From positions 1-52,509 of the forward strand of contig LFRU01000072.1 of assembly GCA_001512495.1 (NCBI GenBank): a stretch of 52,509 nucleotides of DNA. Reading direction: 5' to 3'. Positions 18,126 through 27,226 of this stretch are shown piece after piece. Position numbers and translations under genes: made by a program. Origin of the DNA: Syntrophothermus sp. DTU052. Its GTDB lineage: Bacteria > Bacillota > Syntrophomonadia > Syntrophomonadales > DTU052. Position 1 is the stretch's first letter. Each line of letters begins with the position of its first letter. The notes under the pieces are model-generated. The model did no database searches, had not been told where the DNA came from, and saw nothing but the letters and a program-made list of their open reading frames with translations.

Positions 18126-19270
18126 AGATAAAACGGTTTGTTGGTGATTCTTTTCCTGAAGCCATACGACAAGCCAAGGAGCAGATGGGTAATGATGCCG
18201 TCATACTCTACAGCCGCAAGTATAAGGAAGGCGGGTTGTTTGGGCTGTTTGGCCGCGAGAAATTTGAGATCACGGTGGCTGTGGACGAAAATTACCGTAA
18301 TGGTGCAGAGCATCTGACAATACCCGCCGACGATTATATAGAGATAAGCGAGCCGGATTCCAGCCAGTTTGAAGTACATTCCGCCAATGAGATCCTGCAA
18401 GAGATCAAGTTAATGAAGGATATGGTCGAGGAACTGCGAGAACGGATTGACGATGAAAGCACTCAGGACATTTTTGGCCGGAATGGCCGCCTGCTTTTTA
18501 AACACCTGGTTTCCCAAAATGTAGATGAAAAGCTGGCCAGCCGGATAGTGAGAACGGTTGAAGAACGGGCGGAAGCGGAGCAGGTTCATGATTATGCTCA
18601 TGTCAGGAATCTGTGCGTACAAGTGATGGCGGAATTAATAAGAAAGCCCCGGGATATCGAATTCAAAAAAGGCAAGTCCAGGGTTGTTGCCCTTATTGGG
18701 CCAACGGGAGTGGGGAAAACCACCACCATTGCCAAACTTGCAGCCCGGTTCAGCCTCATTGAAAAAAAGAAAATCGGTTTAATAACTCTGGATACATACC
18801 GTATAGCAGCGGTGGAACAGTTGAAAATCTATGCCGACATAATGGGCCTGCCCCTGCAGGTAGTATATAAGCCGGGTGATCTGAAAGCAGCGGTTGAGCG
18901 TTTCTCCAACCGGGATCTGGTATTTATTGATACTGCGGGGAGGAGTCCGCGGAATGATGAGCAGATGGCGGAGTTGGTTGCATTATTTCAAGAAGCGGAG
19001 CCTGACGAAGTAATTCTGGTTTTGAGTGCCACCACCAAAAGTGAGGATCTATTGGACACCTTTAAGCGATTCAACATTATAAAAATCGATAAAATTATAT
19101 TTACTAAACTGGATGAGACCAACTGTTACGGCTCGATCTTGAATACCATCCACAGAACCAAAAAGCGTGTATCATACGTAACCAATGGCCAGAATGTGCC
19201 CGACGACATTGAATTGCTTGACGATATCCAGCTTGCCCAAATGATTATGGGGGATGATTTGGGATTATGA
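18122..19270 (+). CDS. flhF: FlhF SRP-type GTPase
   Basis: FlhF is an SRP-family GTPase that sets the place and number of flagella. The 382-residue product has a basic/acidic N-terminal B region, then an N-domain and a G-domain with GPTGVGKTTTIAKLAARF (about residues 193-210), DTYRIAAVEQLKIYA, DTAGRSPRND and the specificity motif TKLDET. The ATG overlaps the flhA stop as ATGA. FlhG, its partner that stimulates GTP hydrolysis, is encoded next. Confidence 0.96.
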   Translation: MKIKRFVGDSFPEAIRQAKEQMGNDAVILYSRKYKEGGLFGLFGREKFEITVAVDENYRNGAEHLTIPADDYIEISEPDSSQFEVHSANEILQEIKLMKDMVEELRERIDDESTQDIFGRNGRLLFKHLVSQNVDEKLASRIVRTVEERAEAEQVHDYAHVRNLCVQVMAELIRKPRDIEFKKGKSRVVALIGPTGVGKTTTIAKLAARFSLIEKKKIGLITLDTYRIAAVEQLKIYADIMGLPLQVVYKPGDLKAAVERFSNRDLVFIDTAGRSPRNDEQMAELVALFQEAEPDEVILVLSATTKSEDLLDTFKRFNIIKIDKIIFTKLDETNCYGSILNTIHRTKKRVSYVTNGQNVPDDIELLDDIQLAQMIMGDDLGL

Positions 19271-20172
19271 AGGACCAGGCCGACAAGCTCAGAAGCATGG
19301 CTCGAGATATCAAGACGAGGATAGAATCAGAAATATTTAAGGGCACAAAACGAACTCGAATTGTTACTGTGACCAGCGGTAAAGGGGGAGTGGGCAAAAC
19401 CAACTTTGCAATTAATCTGGCCATCTCCTTAAGTGATCTCGGCTACAAGACAATACTATTGGATGCAGACATGGGGCTGGCGAATGTGGATGTAGTCCTG
19501 GGCTTGGTGCCCCGGTATAATCTTTATCATGTTATCAGGCACGAGATACCACTAAACGACATTCTCATGCCAGGACCCAGGGGAATCCAGATAATTCCCG
19601 GAGGGGCAGGGATCTTTCAACTGGCCAATCTAAAAGAATATGAGATTAAAGATGTAATATTGCAGTTAGGAAGGTTGGAGGGGCAGAGTGATTTTCTGAT
19701 TATTGATACCGGGGCGGGGATCGCCGAAAATGTATTGAGCTTTGCGGTTATGGCTGACGATATTATCGTTTTAACCACCCCGGAACCCACATCACTGACT
19801 GATGCTTATGGTATTATCAAGTCGGCGGCGGCCATGGAAGCCCGGGGGAAATACCACATAGTGGTTAATCGTGTTTTTTCGGAATCCCAGGGAGTTGTGG
19901 CGGCGCAGAAGCTGAAAACAGTTTGTGAAAAGTTTTTGGGCGTGGAAATAGAGATGATCGGCTTTGTATCTGAAGACCGTGCGGTTCGCTCAGCGGTTAT
20001 GAACCAGGAAGCACTTGTGGTTTATGCCCCCGCCTCCGATGCGTCTAAAAACATACGCCAGATAGCCTCATCCCTCTGTGAAAAAGCTCAGGTGGTAAAC
20101 GAACAGCCGATTGGTATCAAAGGGTTCTTTCGCAGCATTACCAACCTTTGGAAGAAACAAACTACTTTATGA
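19267..20172 (+). CDS. flhG: FlhG (YlxH) MinD-like ATPase
   Basis: FlhG is a MinD/ParA-type ATPase that limits flagellar number through FlhF and the C-ring proteins. The 301-residue product has an N-terminal helix with the DQADKLRSMA element that activates FlhF, the deviant Walker A SGKGGVGKT (about 37-45), LLDADMGLANVDVVLGL, and FLIIDTGAGI. It overlaps flhF by four bases. Confidence 0.95.
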   Translation: MKDQADKLRSMARDIKTRIESEIFKGTKRTRIVTVTSGKGGVGKTNFAINLAISLSDLGYKTILLDADMGLANVDVVLGLVPRYNLYHVIRHEIPLNDILMPGPRGIQIIPGGAGIFQLANLKEYEIKDVILQLGRLEGQSDFLIIDTGAGIAENVLSFAVMADDIIVLTTPEPTSLTDAYGIIKSAAAMEARGKYHIVVNRVFSESQGVVAAQKLKTVCEKFLGVEIEMIGFVSEDRAVRSAVMNQEALVVYAPASDASKNIRQIASSLCEKAQVVNEQPIGIKGFFRSITNLWKKQTTL

Positions 20173-20193
20173 GCACAATGGAGGTATTATTGA

Positions 20194-21255
20194 GTGACAG
20201 AAATCAAGGTAATGGTAGTGGATGACTCGCCGTTTATGAGAAGGGTGATCAGTGACATAATAAACGGCCAGGCAGACATGAAAGTAGTTGCCACCGCCCG
20301 CAATGGCGAAGAAGCGTTATTGGCTGCCAAAAGATTTGCTCCTGATGTAATTACTATGGATGTTGAGATGCCGGTTATGGATGGGCTCGAGGCTTTGCAG
20401 AGGATTATGAAGGATAACCCCCTGCCGGTAGTCATGTTGAGCAGTGTAACCAAACAGGGTGCAGATGCAACGGTGAAAGCGTTGCACCTGGGAGCCGTAG
20501 ATTTTATTACCAAACCTTCCGGCACGTTATCACCGGACATTAATGAAGTCGCCCGGGATATTGTCAAAAAGATCAGGATCGCGGCGCTGGCCCGGGATAA
20601 ACTTCGGCTCACACAGGTTAGAGTGGATAAACGCATCAAGCCGCCGAAAGTTTCACCGGCTGGAATTGATAAAGCTCCGGAAAAGGTTATTCTGATTGGT
20701 ACTTCAACCGGCGGACCCAAAGCCCTGCATGAGGTTATACCCAAGCTACCGGGTAATATACCGGCTGCCGTGCTGGTGGTCCAGCATATGCCTCCCGGAT
20801 TTACCCGGTCTCTGGCAGAACGGATAAATGGCATGTCCGCTCTGAATGTAAAAGAGGCGGTAGACGGTGAGCCGGTATTGAGCGGTAATGTATACATTGC
20901 TCCCGGCGATTACCATCTGAAAGTAAAGCGTTTGGGTGAAGGTCTGGGGTGCCGGCTTATTATTAGGCTGACCAGGGAACCTCTGGTTTCCGGGCACCGT
21001 CCCTCAGTAGACGCCATGATAGAATCTGTAGCGCAAGAATACTGGTCTGAGATACTGGCGGTTATTATGACCGGCATGGGGCAGGATGGAACCCGTGGGA
21101 CCGCCAGCGTAAAAAACAGGGGGGGTAAGGTTATTGCGGAAGACAGTTCAACATGTATAGTGTATGGCATGCCCAAGTCGGTCATAGATTCAGGTTATGC
21201 CGATCTGGTTGTACCGCTACCGCAAATCGCCAAAAGGATTGTGGAAAACCTTTAG
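20194..21255 (+). CDS. cheB: CheB protein-glutamate methylesterase
   Basis: CheB removes methyl groups from chemoreceptors when phosphorylated by CheA. The 353-residue product has a receiver domain with Asp56 in VITMDVEMPVMDG and a C-terminal methylesterase domain. The catalytic triad is visible as Ser in GTSTGGPKAL, His in VVQHMPPGFT and Asp in TGMGQDGTRG. GTG 20194 follows ATGGAGGT (20178-20185). The matching methyltransferase CheR is not in the window. Confidence 0.96.
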   Translation: MTEIKVMVVDDSPFMRRVISDIINGQADMKVVATARNGEEALLAAKRFAPDVITMDVEMPVMDGLEALQRIMKDNPLPVVMLSSVTKQGADATVKALHLGAVDFITKPSGTLSPDINEVARDIVKKIRIAALARDKLRLTQVRVDKRIKPPKVSPAGIDKAPEKVILIGTSTGGPKALHEVIPKLPGNIPAAVLVVQHMPPGFTRSLAERINGMSALNVKEAVDGEPVLSGNVYIAPGDYHLKVKRLGEGLGCRLIIRLTREPLVSGHRPSVDAMIESVAQEYWSEILAVIMTGMGQDGTRGTASVKNRGGKVIAEDSSTCIVYGMPKSVIDSGYADLVVPLPQIAKRIVENL

Positions 21256-21393
21256 GCAAATATTTTTCCTGAATTGGCTGTATTCGGCAGGACAATGATA
21301 TCCCAATGGAAAAACATTAATATATCGAAGAAACGTAAATTCTCCGACAATATGTAGCTTTTCGATATTAAAAGATTGGGGAGGTGTCGTTTT
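21256..21393 (+). promoter_or_regulatory. Gap before cheA with an imperfect inverted repeat
   Basis: This is the widest gap inside the fla/che operon and is richer in A and T than its flanks. It contains TTAATATATCGAA at 21317-21329 and its near inverse TTCGATATTAA at 21361-21371, with 11 pairing positions, a two-base bulge and a 31-base loop. The right arm is also part of a smaller palindrome, CTTTT/AAAAG, at 21358-21374. The right arm ends about eight bases before the cheA ribosome binding site (GGAGGTG, 21379-21385). It could be a binding site or an RNA hairpin. No convincing promoter was found. Confidence 0.45.
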
Positions 21394-23451
21394 TTGAACA
21401 TGGATATGTCGCAATACCTGGATGTGTTCCTGGAGGAGTGCAGGGAACATCTGGTCAATCTGAACGAAAAATTGCTTGAACTGGAAAAGAACCCGCAAGA
21501 TCTGTCGAGCCTCAATGAGATCTTTCGGGCTGCCCATACATTAAAAGGGATGTCCTCTACCATGGGCTTCAATGATATGGCGGTTTTGACGCATCACATG
21601 GAAGATGTTCTCTCTTACCTGAAAGAAGGGGTTATCAAGGTTGAAGTCCCGATAATTGATATCCTTTTTGACTGCTTTGATCGGCTGCAGATGATGGTAG
21701 GAAACATTCAAGAGGGAAAACCGGCGGTTGATAACACCGATCTTATTGAGATGCTGGAAAGTATTAAGAACAGGGAAAAAAGTTCACCTTCCTCCGAAAC
21801 TGATAACAAGTCGTCCACCGTTACCCCGGAGCAGAAGGATAGAGAGCTTGCCGCGAAAGACAGTATGCCGTTTGAGTTTAATCAATATGACTTAACCATA
21901 TTAAAGGAAGTCCAAACCCGCGGCTTGAACGCCTATTATATCTCCGTAAAGGTAGCCCCGGATTGCCTCATGAAATCGGTGCGGGCTTTTATGGTTTTTA
22001 AGTCCCTGGAAACAGACGGCGAAATCATAAAGACCTATCCACCGGCTCAGGACTTGGATGAAGGGCGGTTTCAGGACCGGTTTCACCTGGTACTTATCAA
22101 TAAGCTGGACGAGGATACCATTCGTCAGCGAATTGACAACATCACTGAAGTTGAGGCTGAAGTTATTCGATTGATTGATCTGGACAGTAGTCAGGAAGTC
22201 AGACCCGAAGCTCAAGTAGCTAAAGGCTCTGCTGTTTCTCGAACCCCACAGATTGCAGCCGCAGGGGACAGGCTGCCGGAGGAGAGCTTCAGGAGCAACA
22301 AGGTTAAACAAACGGTAAGAGTGGATATAGAAAAACTTGACAACCTTATGAACCTGGTGGGTGAACTGGTTATCAATAAGGGCCGTCTGGAGCAGATCGG
22401 TTTAACCCAGCAGCATCGCGGTGACTTAAACGATGTCATTGAGCAGATGGAACGGATAACCAGCGATTTGCAGAATGTCGTAATGAACGTGCGCATGGTT
22501 CCCATTGAACAGGTATTTAACCGTTTCCCGAGGATGGTACGGGATCTGGCCAAGGAGTTGGGCAAAGAGGTAGATTTTGTTATTGAAGGCAAGGAAACGG
22601 AGTTGGATCGTACGGTAATTGATGAGATTGGAGACCCGCTGGTTCACTTGCTGCGCAATGCCGTTGATCATGGGATAGAGTATCCTGAAGAACGCCGACA
22701 GAACGGCAAACCTGCGGCGGGACTGGTGCGCCTGGTTGCCAGACATGAAGGCAATAACGTGTTTATCGAGGTTTCAGATGATGGCCAAGGACTTGACCTG
22801 GATTTGATCCGCGACAAGGTCGTAGAGAAGGGTTTGACTACCGCCCAGGAAGTAAACAACATGACGGCTGCACAGGTGGCTAATTTCCTGTTTCGTTCCG
22901 GATTTAGTACAGCCGATAACATTACCGACATCTCCGGCCGGGGTGTGGGGTTGGATGTGGTGAAAAACAAGATAGAGAGCTTAAACGGTGATATAGTTGT
23001 TGACACTGTTTGGGGCCAGGGGACCACGTTCAAGATCAGGTTACCCCTTACACTGGCCATAATCCAGGCCTTGCTGGTCAAGGTGGGCGATGAAACCTAT
23101 GCTGTCCCTCTCTCATCCGTAGACGAGACTACCATGATATCAAGAACGGATATTAAGATCGTACAATCTCAGGAGGTTGTCCTCTTAAGAGGGAAAGTAC
23201 TGCCATTAGTAAAGGCCAGATACCTCCTCGAGTGCCCCGAACACGAAAACAATGAGGATGTCATGTATGTGGTGGTAGTACGTAAGGGGCAAAAACAACT
23301 GGGAATCGTAGTGGATTCCTTAATAGGACAGCAGGAGATTGTCATCAAATCTCTAGGTAGATTGCTGACCGGTATTCCTGGAGTGGCCGGGGGCACAATT
23401 TTGGGTGATGGAGCTGTCTCATTGATCCTTGATACCGGAACACTTGTGTGA
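21394..23451 (+). CDS. cheA: CheA chemotaxis histidine kinase
   Basis: CheA is the kinase that receives receptor signals through CheW and phosphorylates CheY and CheB. The 685-residue product has an HPt domain with the phosphorylated His48 in AAHTLKGMSSTMGF, a CheY/CheB-binding P2 region, the dimerisation domain (MNLVGELVINKGRLEQIG) and an ATPase domain with HLLRNAVDHGIE, SDDGQGLDLD and GRGVGLDVV. A C-terminal CheW-like domain ends the protein. TTG 21394 is chosen because GGAGGTG is eight bases away; ATG 21400 and 21406 are alternatives. The upstream in-frame TTG 21376 precedes the ribosome binding site and is unlikely. Confidence 0.96.
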   Translation: MNMDMSQYLDVFLEECREHLVNLNEKLLELEKNPQDLSSLNEIFRAAHTLKGMSSTMGFNDMAVLTHHMEDVLSYLKEGVIKVEVPIIDILFDCFDRLQMMVGNIQEGKPAVDNTDLIEMLESIKNREKSSPSSETDNKSSTVTPEQKDRELAAKDSMPFEFNQYDLTILKEVQTRGLNAYYISVKVAPDCLMKSVRAFMVFKSLETDGEIIKTYPPAQDLDEGRFQDRFHLVLINKLDEDTIRQRIDNITEVEAEVIRLIDLDSSQEVRPEAQVAKGSAVSRTPQIAAAGDRLPEESFRSNKVKQTVRVDIEKLDNLMNLVGELVINKGRLEQIGLTQQHRGDLNDVIEQMERITSDLQNVVMNVRMVPIEQVFNRFPRMVRDLAKELGKEVDFVIEGKETELDRTVIDEIGDPLVHLLRNAVDHGIEYPEERRQNGKPAAGLVRLVARHEGNNVFIEVSDDGQGLDLDLIRDKVVEKGLTTAQEVNNMTAAQVANFLFRSGFSTADNITDISGRGVGLDVVKNKIESLNGDIVVDTVWGQGTTFKIRLPLTLAIIQALLVKVGDETYAVPLSSVDETTMISRTDIKIVQSQEVVLLRGKVLPLVKARYLLECPEHENNEDVMYVVVVRKGQKQLGIVVDSLIGQQEIVIKSLGRLLTGIPGVAGGTILGDGAVSLILDTGTLV

Positions 23452-23468
23452 TAAGGGAGGTTTTCCGA

Positions 23469-23897
23469 TTGAAAGAGATCCAGGTGGTTGCTTTTACATT
23501 AGGCTACCAGGAATATGGGGTTGATATACTTGATGTCCAGGAGATTATAAAGGTTTTGACCATAACCAGGGTGCCCCGGGCCGGGAGGTTTATTGAGGGA
23601 GTAATAAATCTCCGGGGTAATGTGATACCGGTATTTAATCTCCATAAACGATTTGGTGTGTCCCCGGTGGAGGACAGGGGAGAGGCACGAATCATCGTAT
23701 TTCAGTTTGAGGATACCAGAGCTGGAATAATAGTCGATGGGGTTTCTGAGGTGATACGAATTGGAGTAGAAGCTATCGAGGGTGCAGATAAAGTATATCA
23801 AAACATGGAGGCTGAATTTATTCAAGGAGTGGGCAAGGTTCAAGGCAGGTTATTGCTGCTGCTCAACGCGAAAAAGCTGCTGGGTCTAGAATTATAA
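23469..23897 (+). CDS. cheW: CheW chemotaxis coupling protein
   Basis: CheW links chemoreceptors to CheA. The 142-residue product is a single CheW domain with FTLGYQEYGVDILDVQEIIK, TRVPRAGRFIEGVINLRGNV and IPVFNLHKRFG. TTG 23469 is supported by AAGGGAGG at 23453-23460, eight bases upstream; the GTG at 23448 lies in the end of cheA and has no ribosome binding site. Confidence 0.95.
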   Translation: MKEIQVVAFTLGYQEYGVDILDVQEIIKVLTITRVPRAGRFIEGVINLRGNVIPVFNLHKRFGVSPVEDRGEARIIVFQFEDTRAGIIVDGVSEVIRIGVEAIEGADKVYQNMEAEFIQGVGKVQGRLLLLLNAKKLLGLEL

Positions 23898-23913
23898 AGG
23901 TGGGATTAGCTTC

Positions 23914-24534
23914 ATGGTCGAAGACTTCAGAGACCTGACAGGACTTCAGCTTGATGCGCTTAAGGAAATAGGAAATATCGGAGCCGGGAACGCGGCGACC
24001 GCCCTGGCGGTAATGACCCGGGATCGCATTGATATGAGTGTACCCCGCGTCGGCATATTACCGTTTGACCAAGTAGCCGAGCTGGTAGGTGGACCCGATA
24101 CAGTAGTAGTTGGAGTTTACTTTCAGGTAACCGGTTCTGCGAAGTGTAACATCTTATTCTTATTGTCCATTGAAAAAGCGGTATTACTGGCTGAATTGCT
24201 TATGGGGGTTCCCCCCAGTAACAAAGATACACTGGGGACTATGGAATTGTCAGCAGTAGCCGAAGCCGGCAATATAATATCCAGCACCTATCTCAACGCT
24301 CTGGCCATGTTTACCAAGATGACACTGATTCCTTCGCCCCCGGCGGTAGGCGTTGATATGGCGGGAGCTCTGCTTGATGGGGTACTGGCATTGTATGGAG
24401 AAATTGGGGATTATGTGCTGGTATTGGAAAACAAGTTTCGGAAAGGCGAACTGGATGTAATTGGCCATTTATTCCTGTTACCAGAACCCGAAGCATTAGA
24501 CAGCATACTGAACGCTCTTGGGGTGAACTATTGA
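23914..24534 (+). CDS. cheC: CheC CheY-P phosphatase
   Basis: CheC dephosphorylates CheY-P and, with CheD, forms an adaptation loop. The 206-residue product carries two phosphatase motifs of the D/S-x3-E-x2-N type: DALKEIGN near the N terminus and SAVAEAGN in the middle, so both sites look active. The presence of cheC, cheD and fliY together is the Bacillus/Thermotoga style of chemotaxis. Confidence 0.95.
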   Translation: MVEDFRDLTGLQLDALKEIGNIGAGNAATALAVMTRDRIDMSVPRVGILPFDQVAELVGGPDTVVVGVYFQVTGSAKCNILFLLSIEKAVLLAELLMGVPPSNKDTLGTMELSAVAEAGNIISSTYLNALAMFTKMTLIPSPPAVGVDMAGALLDGVLALYGEIGDYVLVLENKFRKGELDVIGHLFLLPEPEALDSILNALGVNY

Positions 24535-24535
24535 A

Positions 24536-25018
24536 ATGTCTGAATTATTGCAAGTAGGAATGGCCGATTTTAAGGTGGCGCGAGCGCCTGATAGATTGAT
24601 TACTGCCGGTTTGGGATCATGTATAGGTATCTGCCTGCTTGATAAAGTAGCGAAAGTAGGAGGAATGGCTCACATCATGCTGCCGTCAAGTGAGAGGGCC
24701 AGGAGCAATCAGAACCGAGCGAAATTTGCTGATACCGCGATCGAAGACATGATCGCATTAATGGTTAAAATGGGATCCTCTCCCAAACGGATAACAGCAA
24801 AAATTGCCGGGGGAGCTCAGATGTTCAATATTGGCAGCAGTGATGTTATGAAGATTGGGGAGAGAAACGCCAAAGCGGTGGTTGAGGTTCTGGGCAAAAA
24901 CGGGATACCAATACTGGCCCAGGACACCGGTGGTAATTTTGGGAGAACAATAATATTCGACACTGCATCCGGTGAACTGCTGATCAGAACCATAGGTCTG
25001 GGGGAGAGAGTTATTTAA
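24536..25018 (+). CDS. cheD: CheD receptor glutamine deamidase
   Basis: CheD deamidates glutamines on chemoreceptors and activates CheC. The 160-residue product has the catalytic Cys29 in GLGSCIGICL and His46 in GGMAHIMLP, plus the conserved AKIAGGAQMF. Its start is two bases after the cheC stop, in line with a CheC-CheD complex. Confidence 0.96.
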   Translation: MSELLQVGMADFKVARAPDRLITAGLGSCIGICLLDKVAKVGGMAHIMLPSSERARSNQNRAKFADTAIEDMIALMVKMGSSPKRITAKIAGGAQMFNIGSSDVMKIGERNAKAVVEVLGKNGIPILAQDTGGNFGRTIIFDTASGELLIRTIGLGERVI

Positions 25019-25785
25019 TGAAACCTGACCTCATGCAGCTCTGGCAGAGATTTAAGGAAGAGGATGATCAGAATGCCAGAGAGGAGTTGGTAATCCATTA
25101 CAGCTATCTGGTCAAGTACATGGCCAATCGTATGGCGATCAATCTTCCACCATCGGTTGAGGTGGATGAACTTATTTCTTATGGAATCGAAGGACTGATT
25201 GAAGCTGCAGACAAGTTTGATTACCAGCGTAAGATAAAATTTGAAACCTATGCCATTGCTCGTATCAAGGGAGCAATGATTGATGGCCTGCGAGCCATGG
25301 ACTGGGTACCGGTGTCGGTACGTCAGAAGAGCAAAGAACTGGAAAAAGCTTATAACCGCATTGAGATTAAACTGGGGAGAAACGCTACCGACCAAGAGGT
25401 AGCTGAGGAATTGGGAATAACTTTGGCACAGTTTCAGGCGCTGCTGCGAGATGTCGGCCTGGCAACAATTCTGTACCTGGAAGATTTCTTACCCGGAGAA
25501 GATGGCAATAATCGACGGATCATTGACTTTATTGAGGATGAGCAGGCTGATAATGCTTTAAACATAGCGGAATTCATGGACACCAAGCGACTGCTGTCCG
25601 AGGCCATTAGCAGACTGCCGGAGAAAGAAAAACTGGTGCTGGAACTGTATTATTACGAAGGCCTCAATCTCAAGGAAATCGGGGCAGTTATGGGTCTCTC
25701 GGAGTCAAGGATTTCCCAATTGCATTCCAAAGCCATACTCAGGCTCAGAGGTCGACTGAGCCGTCGTAAGAGTCAGTTGATATGA
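25018..25785 (+). CDS. sigD: Sigma-28 (SigD/FliA) RNA polymerase sigma factor
   Basis: This sigma factor drives late flagellar and chemotaxis genes. The 255-residue product has region 2 (VDELISYGIEGLIEAADKFD, YQRKIKFETYAIARIKGAMI), region 3 (DQEVAEELGITLAQFQ) and region 4 with LPEKEKLVLELYYYEGLNLK and EIGAVMGLSESRISQLHSKA. ATG overlaps the cheD stop as TAATG. Being inside the operon it controls, it can feed back through anti-sigma export; FlgM is not in the window. Confidence 0.95.
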   Translation: MKPDLMQLWQRFKEEDDQNAREELVIHYSYLVKYMANRMAINLPPSVEVDELISYGIEGLIEAADKFDYQRKIKFETYAIARIKGAMIDGLRAMDWVPVSVRQKSKELEKAYNRIEIKLGRNATDQEVAEELGITLAQFQALLRDVGLATILYLEDFLPGEDGNNRRIIDFIEDEQADNALNIAEFMDTKRLLSEAISRLPEKEKLVLELYYYEGLNLKEIGAVMGLSESRISQLHSKAILRLRGRLSRRKSQLI

Positions 25786-25801
25786 GATGAGGGTGGGATA
25801 A

Positions 25802-27208
25802 ATGTCAGGTACCAAATTAAGTCAGGACGGATACGTAAAAGTTCATATAACAGATGACGGCATGGCTGCATACGTAACGGTCTACGGACCGAAAAATGGC
25901 GGCTGCAGCGTTACCATGCAGGAGGTTCTAGCCGCAATTAAGGATGCAGGGGTTGTTGAAGGTGTTGACTATGGAAGGTTGGCCGATTGCTTGAAGGACG
26001 AGAACTTGAATAGACCCGTGCTGATAGCAAAAGGCACCGAAGCCCGGGATGGAATTGACGGGCGTCTGGAATACAAATTTGCCAGACGCGATGAAAAGGG
26101 CAGACCGGTCGAGCTTGATGACGGCAAGGTTGATTACCGCAACCTGAATCTTTTCGTCAACGTATCCCAGGGAGACCTCCTGGTAATCCGGACGCCTCCC
26201 GTACCGGGTGTTCCGGGAGTGATGGTAACGGGGCGCAAGATTGCGCCCAAAGCTGGGAGGAATTACCCGCTTCCCCGGGGTAGGAATACGGTGGCCAATG
26301 ATGATGATACACAGTTGTTGGCCGCTGTTGACGGGCATGTGACCATAGTTGACGGCAAGGTTACCGTAAACACGGTTCTTGAAATACCGGGAAATGTAGA
26401 TTACTCTACGGGCAATATAGATTATATCGGCGATGTTCGCATCCGAGGCAACATAACAGCCGGGTTCACGGTGAAATCAGGCGGCGATATAGAGGTAATC
26501 GGGGTTATAGAAGGAGCTACGGTTATTGCCAAGGGAAATATCGTAGTGAAGAACGGAATCGCCGGTGGCCACAAGGGGCTGGTTTCGGCTGGAGGCAGCA
26601 TCTTTGCCCGGTTTGTCGAGAATGCTCGGCTGGAGGTACATGGGGATGTTATAATTTCAGAGGCTATTATTCAGTCAGCAGTTATGGCCAATAGGAGTGT
26701 ACGGGTGGAAGGGCGCAAGGGAGTAATCGTGGGAGGAACCATCCAAGCCGGAGAGGAAATCTCGGCCCGGGTGATAGGTTCACATTTATCGCCCCAAACC
26801 GTCCTGGAAGTGGGCATCAACCCACAATTAAGAGAAGAAAGAAAGGTAGTTTACCAGGATTATAACGAAAAAAAGAAGGCCTTTGAGAACCTGAACCATT
26901 ATCTTCAGTCTTACCAAAAGATGGCGGTATCGCCAGAGAGTCTTACCCCTAAACGGAAGGCGGTTCTGGCGAATATGCTCTCCGAATACCGGACGCTAAA
27001 GGAAGAATTGGAGGAACTCGATAAACGTAAACAAGAGATTGACGAGGAACTGAACCGTTTACAATATGGCCGTGTCAAGGTTGCGGATATAGTGTACCCG
27101 GGGGTACAGATTACCATTGGACAGGCACAATACCATGTAAACGATCCGGTCAGATTCGTACTTTTTACCTTAAAGGACGGGGATATCAAGATAGAACCTC
27201 TTCGTTGA
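25802..27208 (+). CDS. FapA-family (DUF342) protein
   Basis: A 468-residue protein with the DUF342/FapA pattern: an N-terminal mixed domain, the signature GVPGVMVTGRKIAPKAGRNY, and a central region of beta-helix-like turns (VDYSTGNIDYIGDVRIRGNI, then KSGGDIEVIGVIEGATVIAK). A coiled coil follows (about residues 340-425). The family often sits beside flagellar genes, and a role in assembly or polarity is proposed in some species, but the biochemical activity is not established. It follows sigD by 16 bases with GAGGGTGGG before the ATG. Confidence 0.88.
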   Translation: MSGTKLSQDGYVKVHITDDGMAAYVTVYGPKNGGCSVTMQEVLAAIKDAGVVEGVDYGRLADCLKDENLNRPVLIAKGTEARDGIDGRLEYKFARRDEKGRPVELDDGKVDYRNLNLFVNVSQGDLLVIRTPPVPGVPGVMVTGRKIAPKAGRNYPLPRGRNTVANDDDTQLLAAVDGHVTIVDGKVTVNTVLEIPGNVDYSTGNIDYIGDVRIRGNITAGFTVKSGGDIEVIGVIEGATVIAKGNIVVKNGIAGGHKGLVSAGGSIFARFVENARLEVHGDVIISEAIIQSAVMANRSVRVEGRKGVIVGGTIQAGEEISARVIGSHLSPQTVLEVGINPQLREERKVVYQDYNEKKKAFENLNHYLQSYQKMAVSPESLTPKRKAVLANMLSEYRTLKEELEELDKRKQEIDEELNRLQYGRVKVADIVYPGVQITIGQAQYHVNDPVRFVLFTLKDGDIKIEPLR

Positions 27209-27226
27209 CGAAGGAGGGTATGATCT

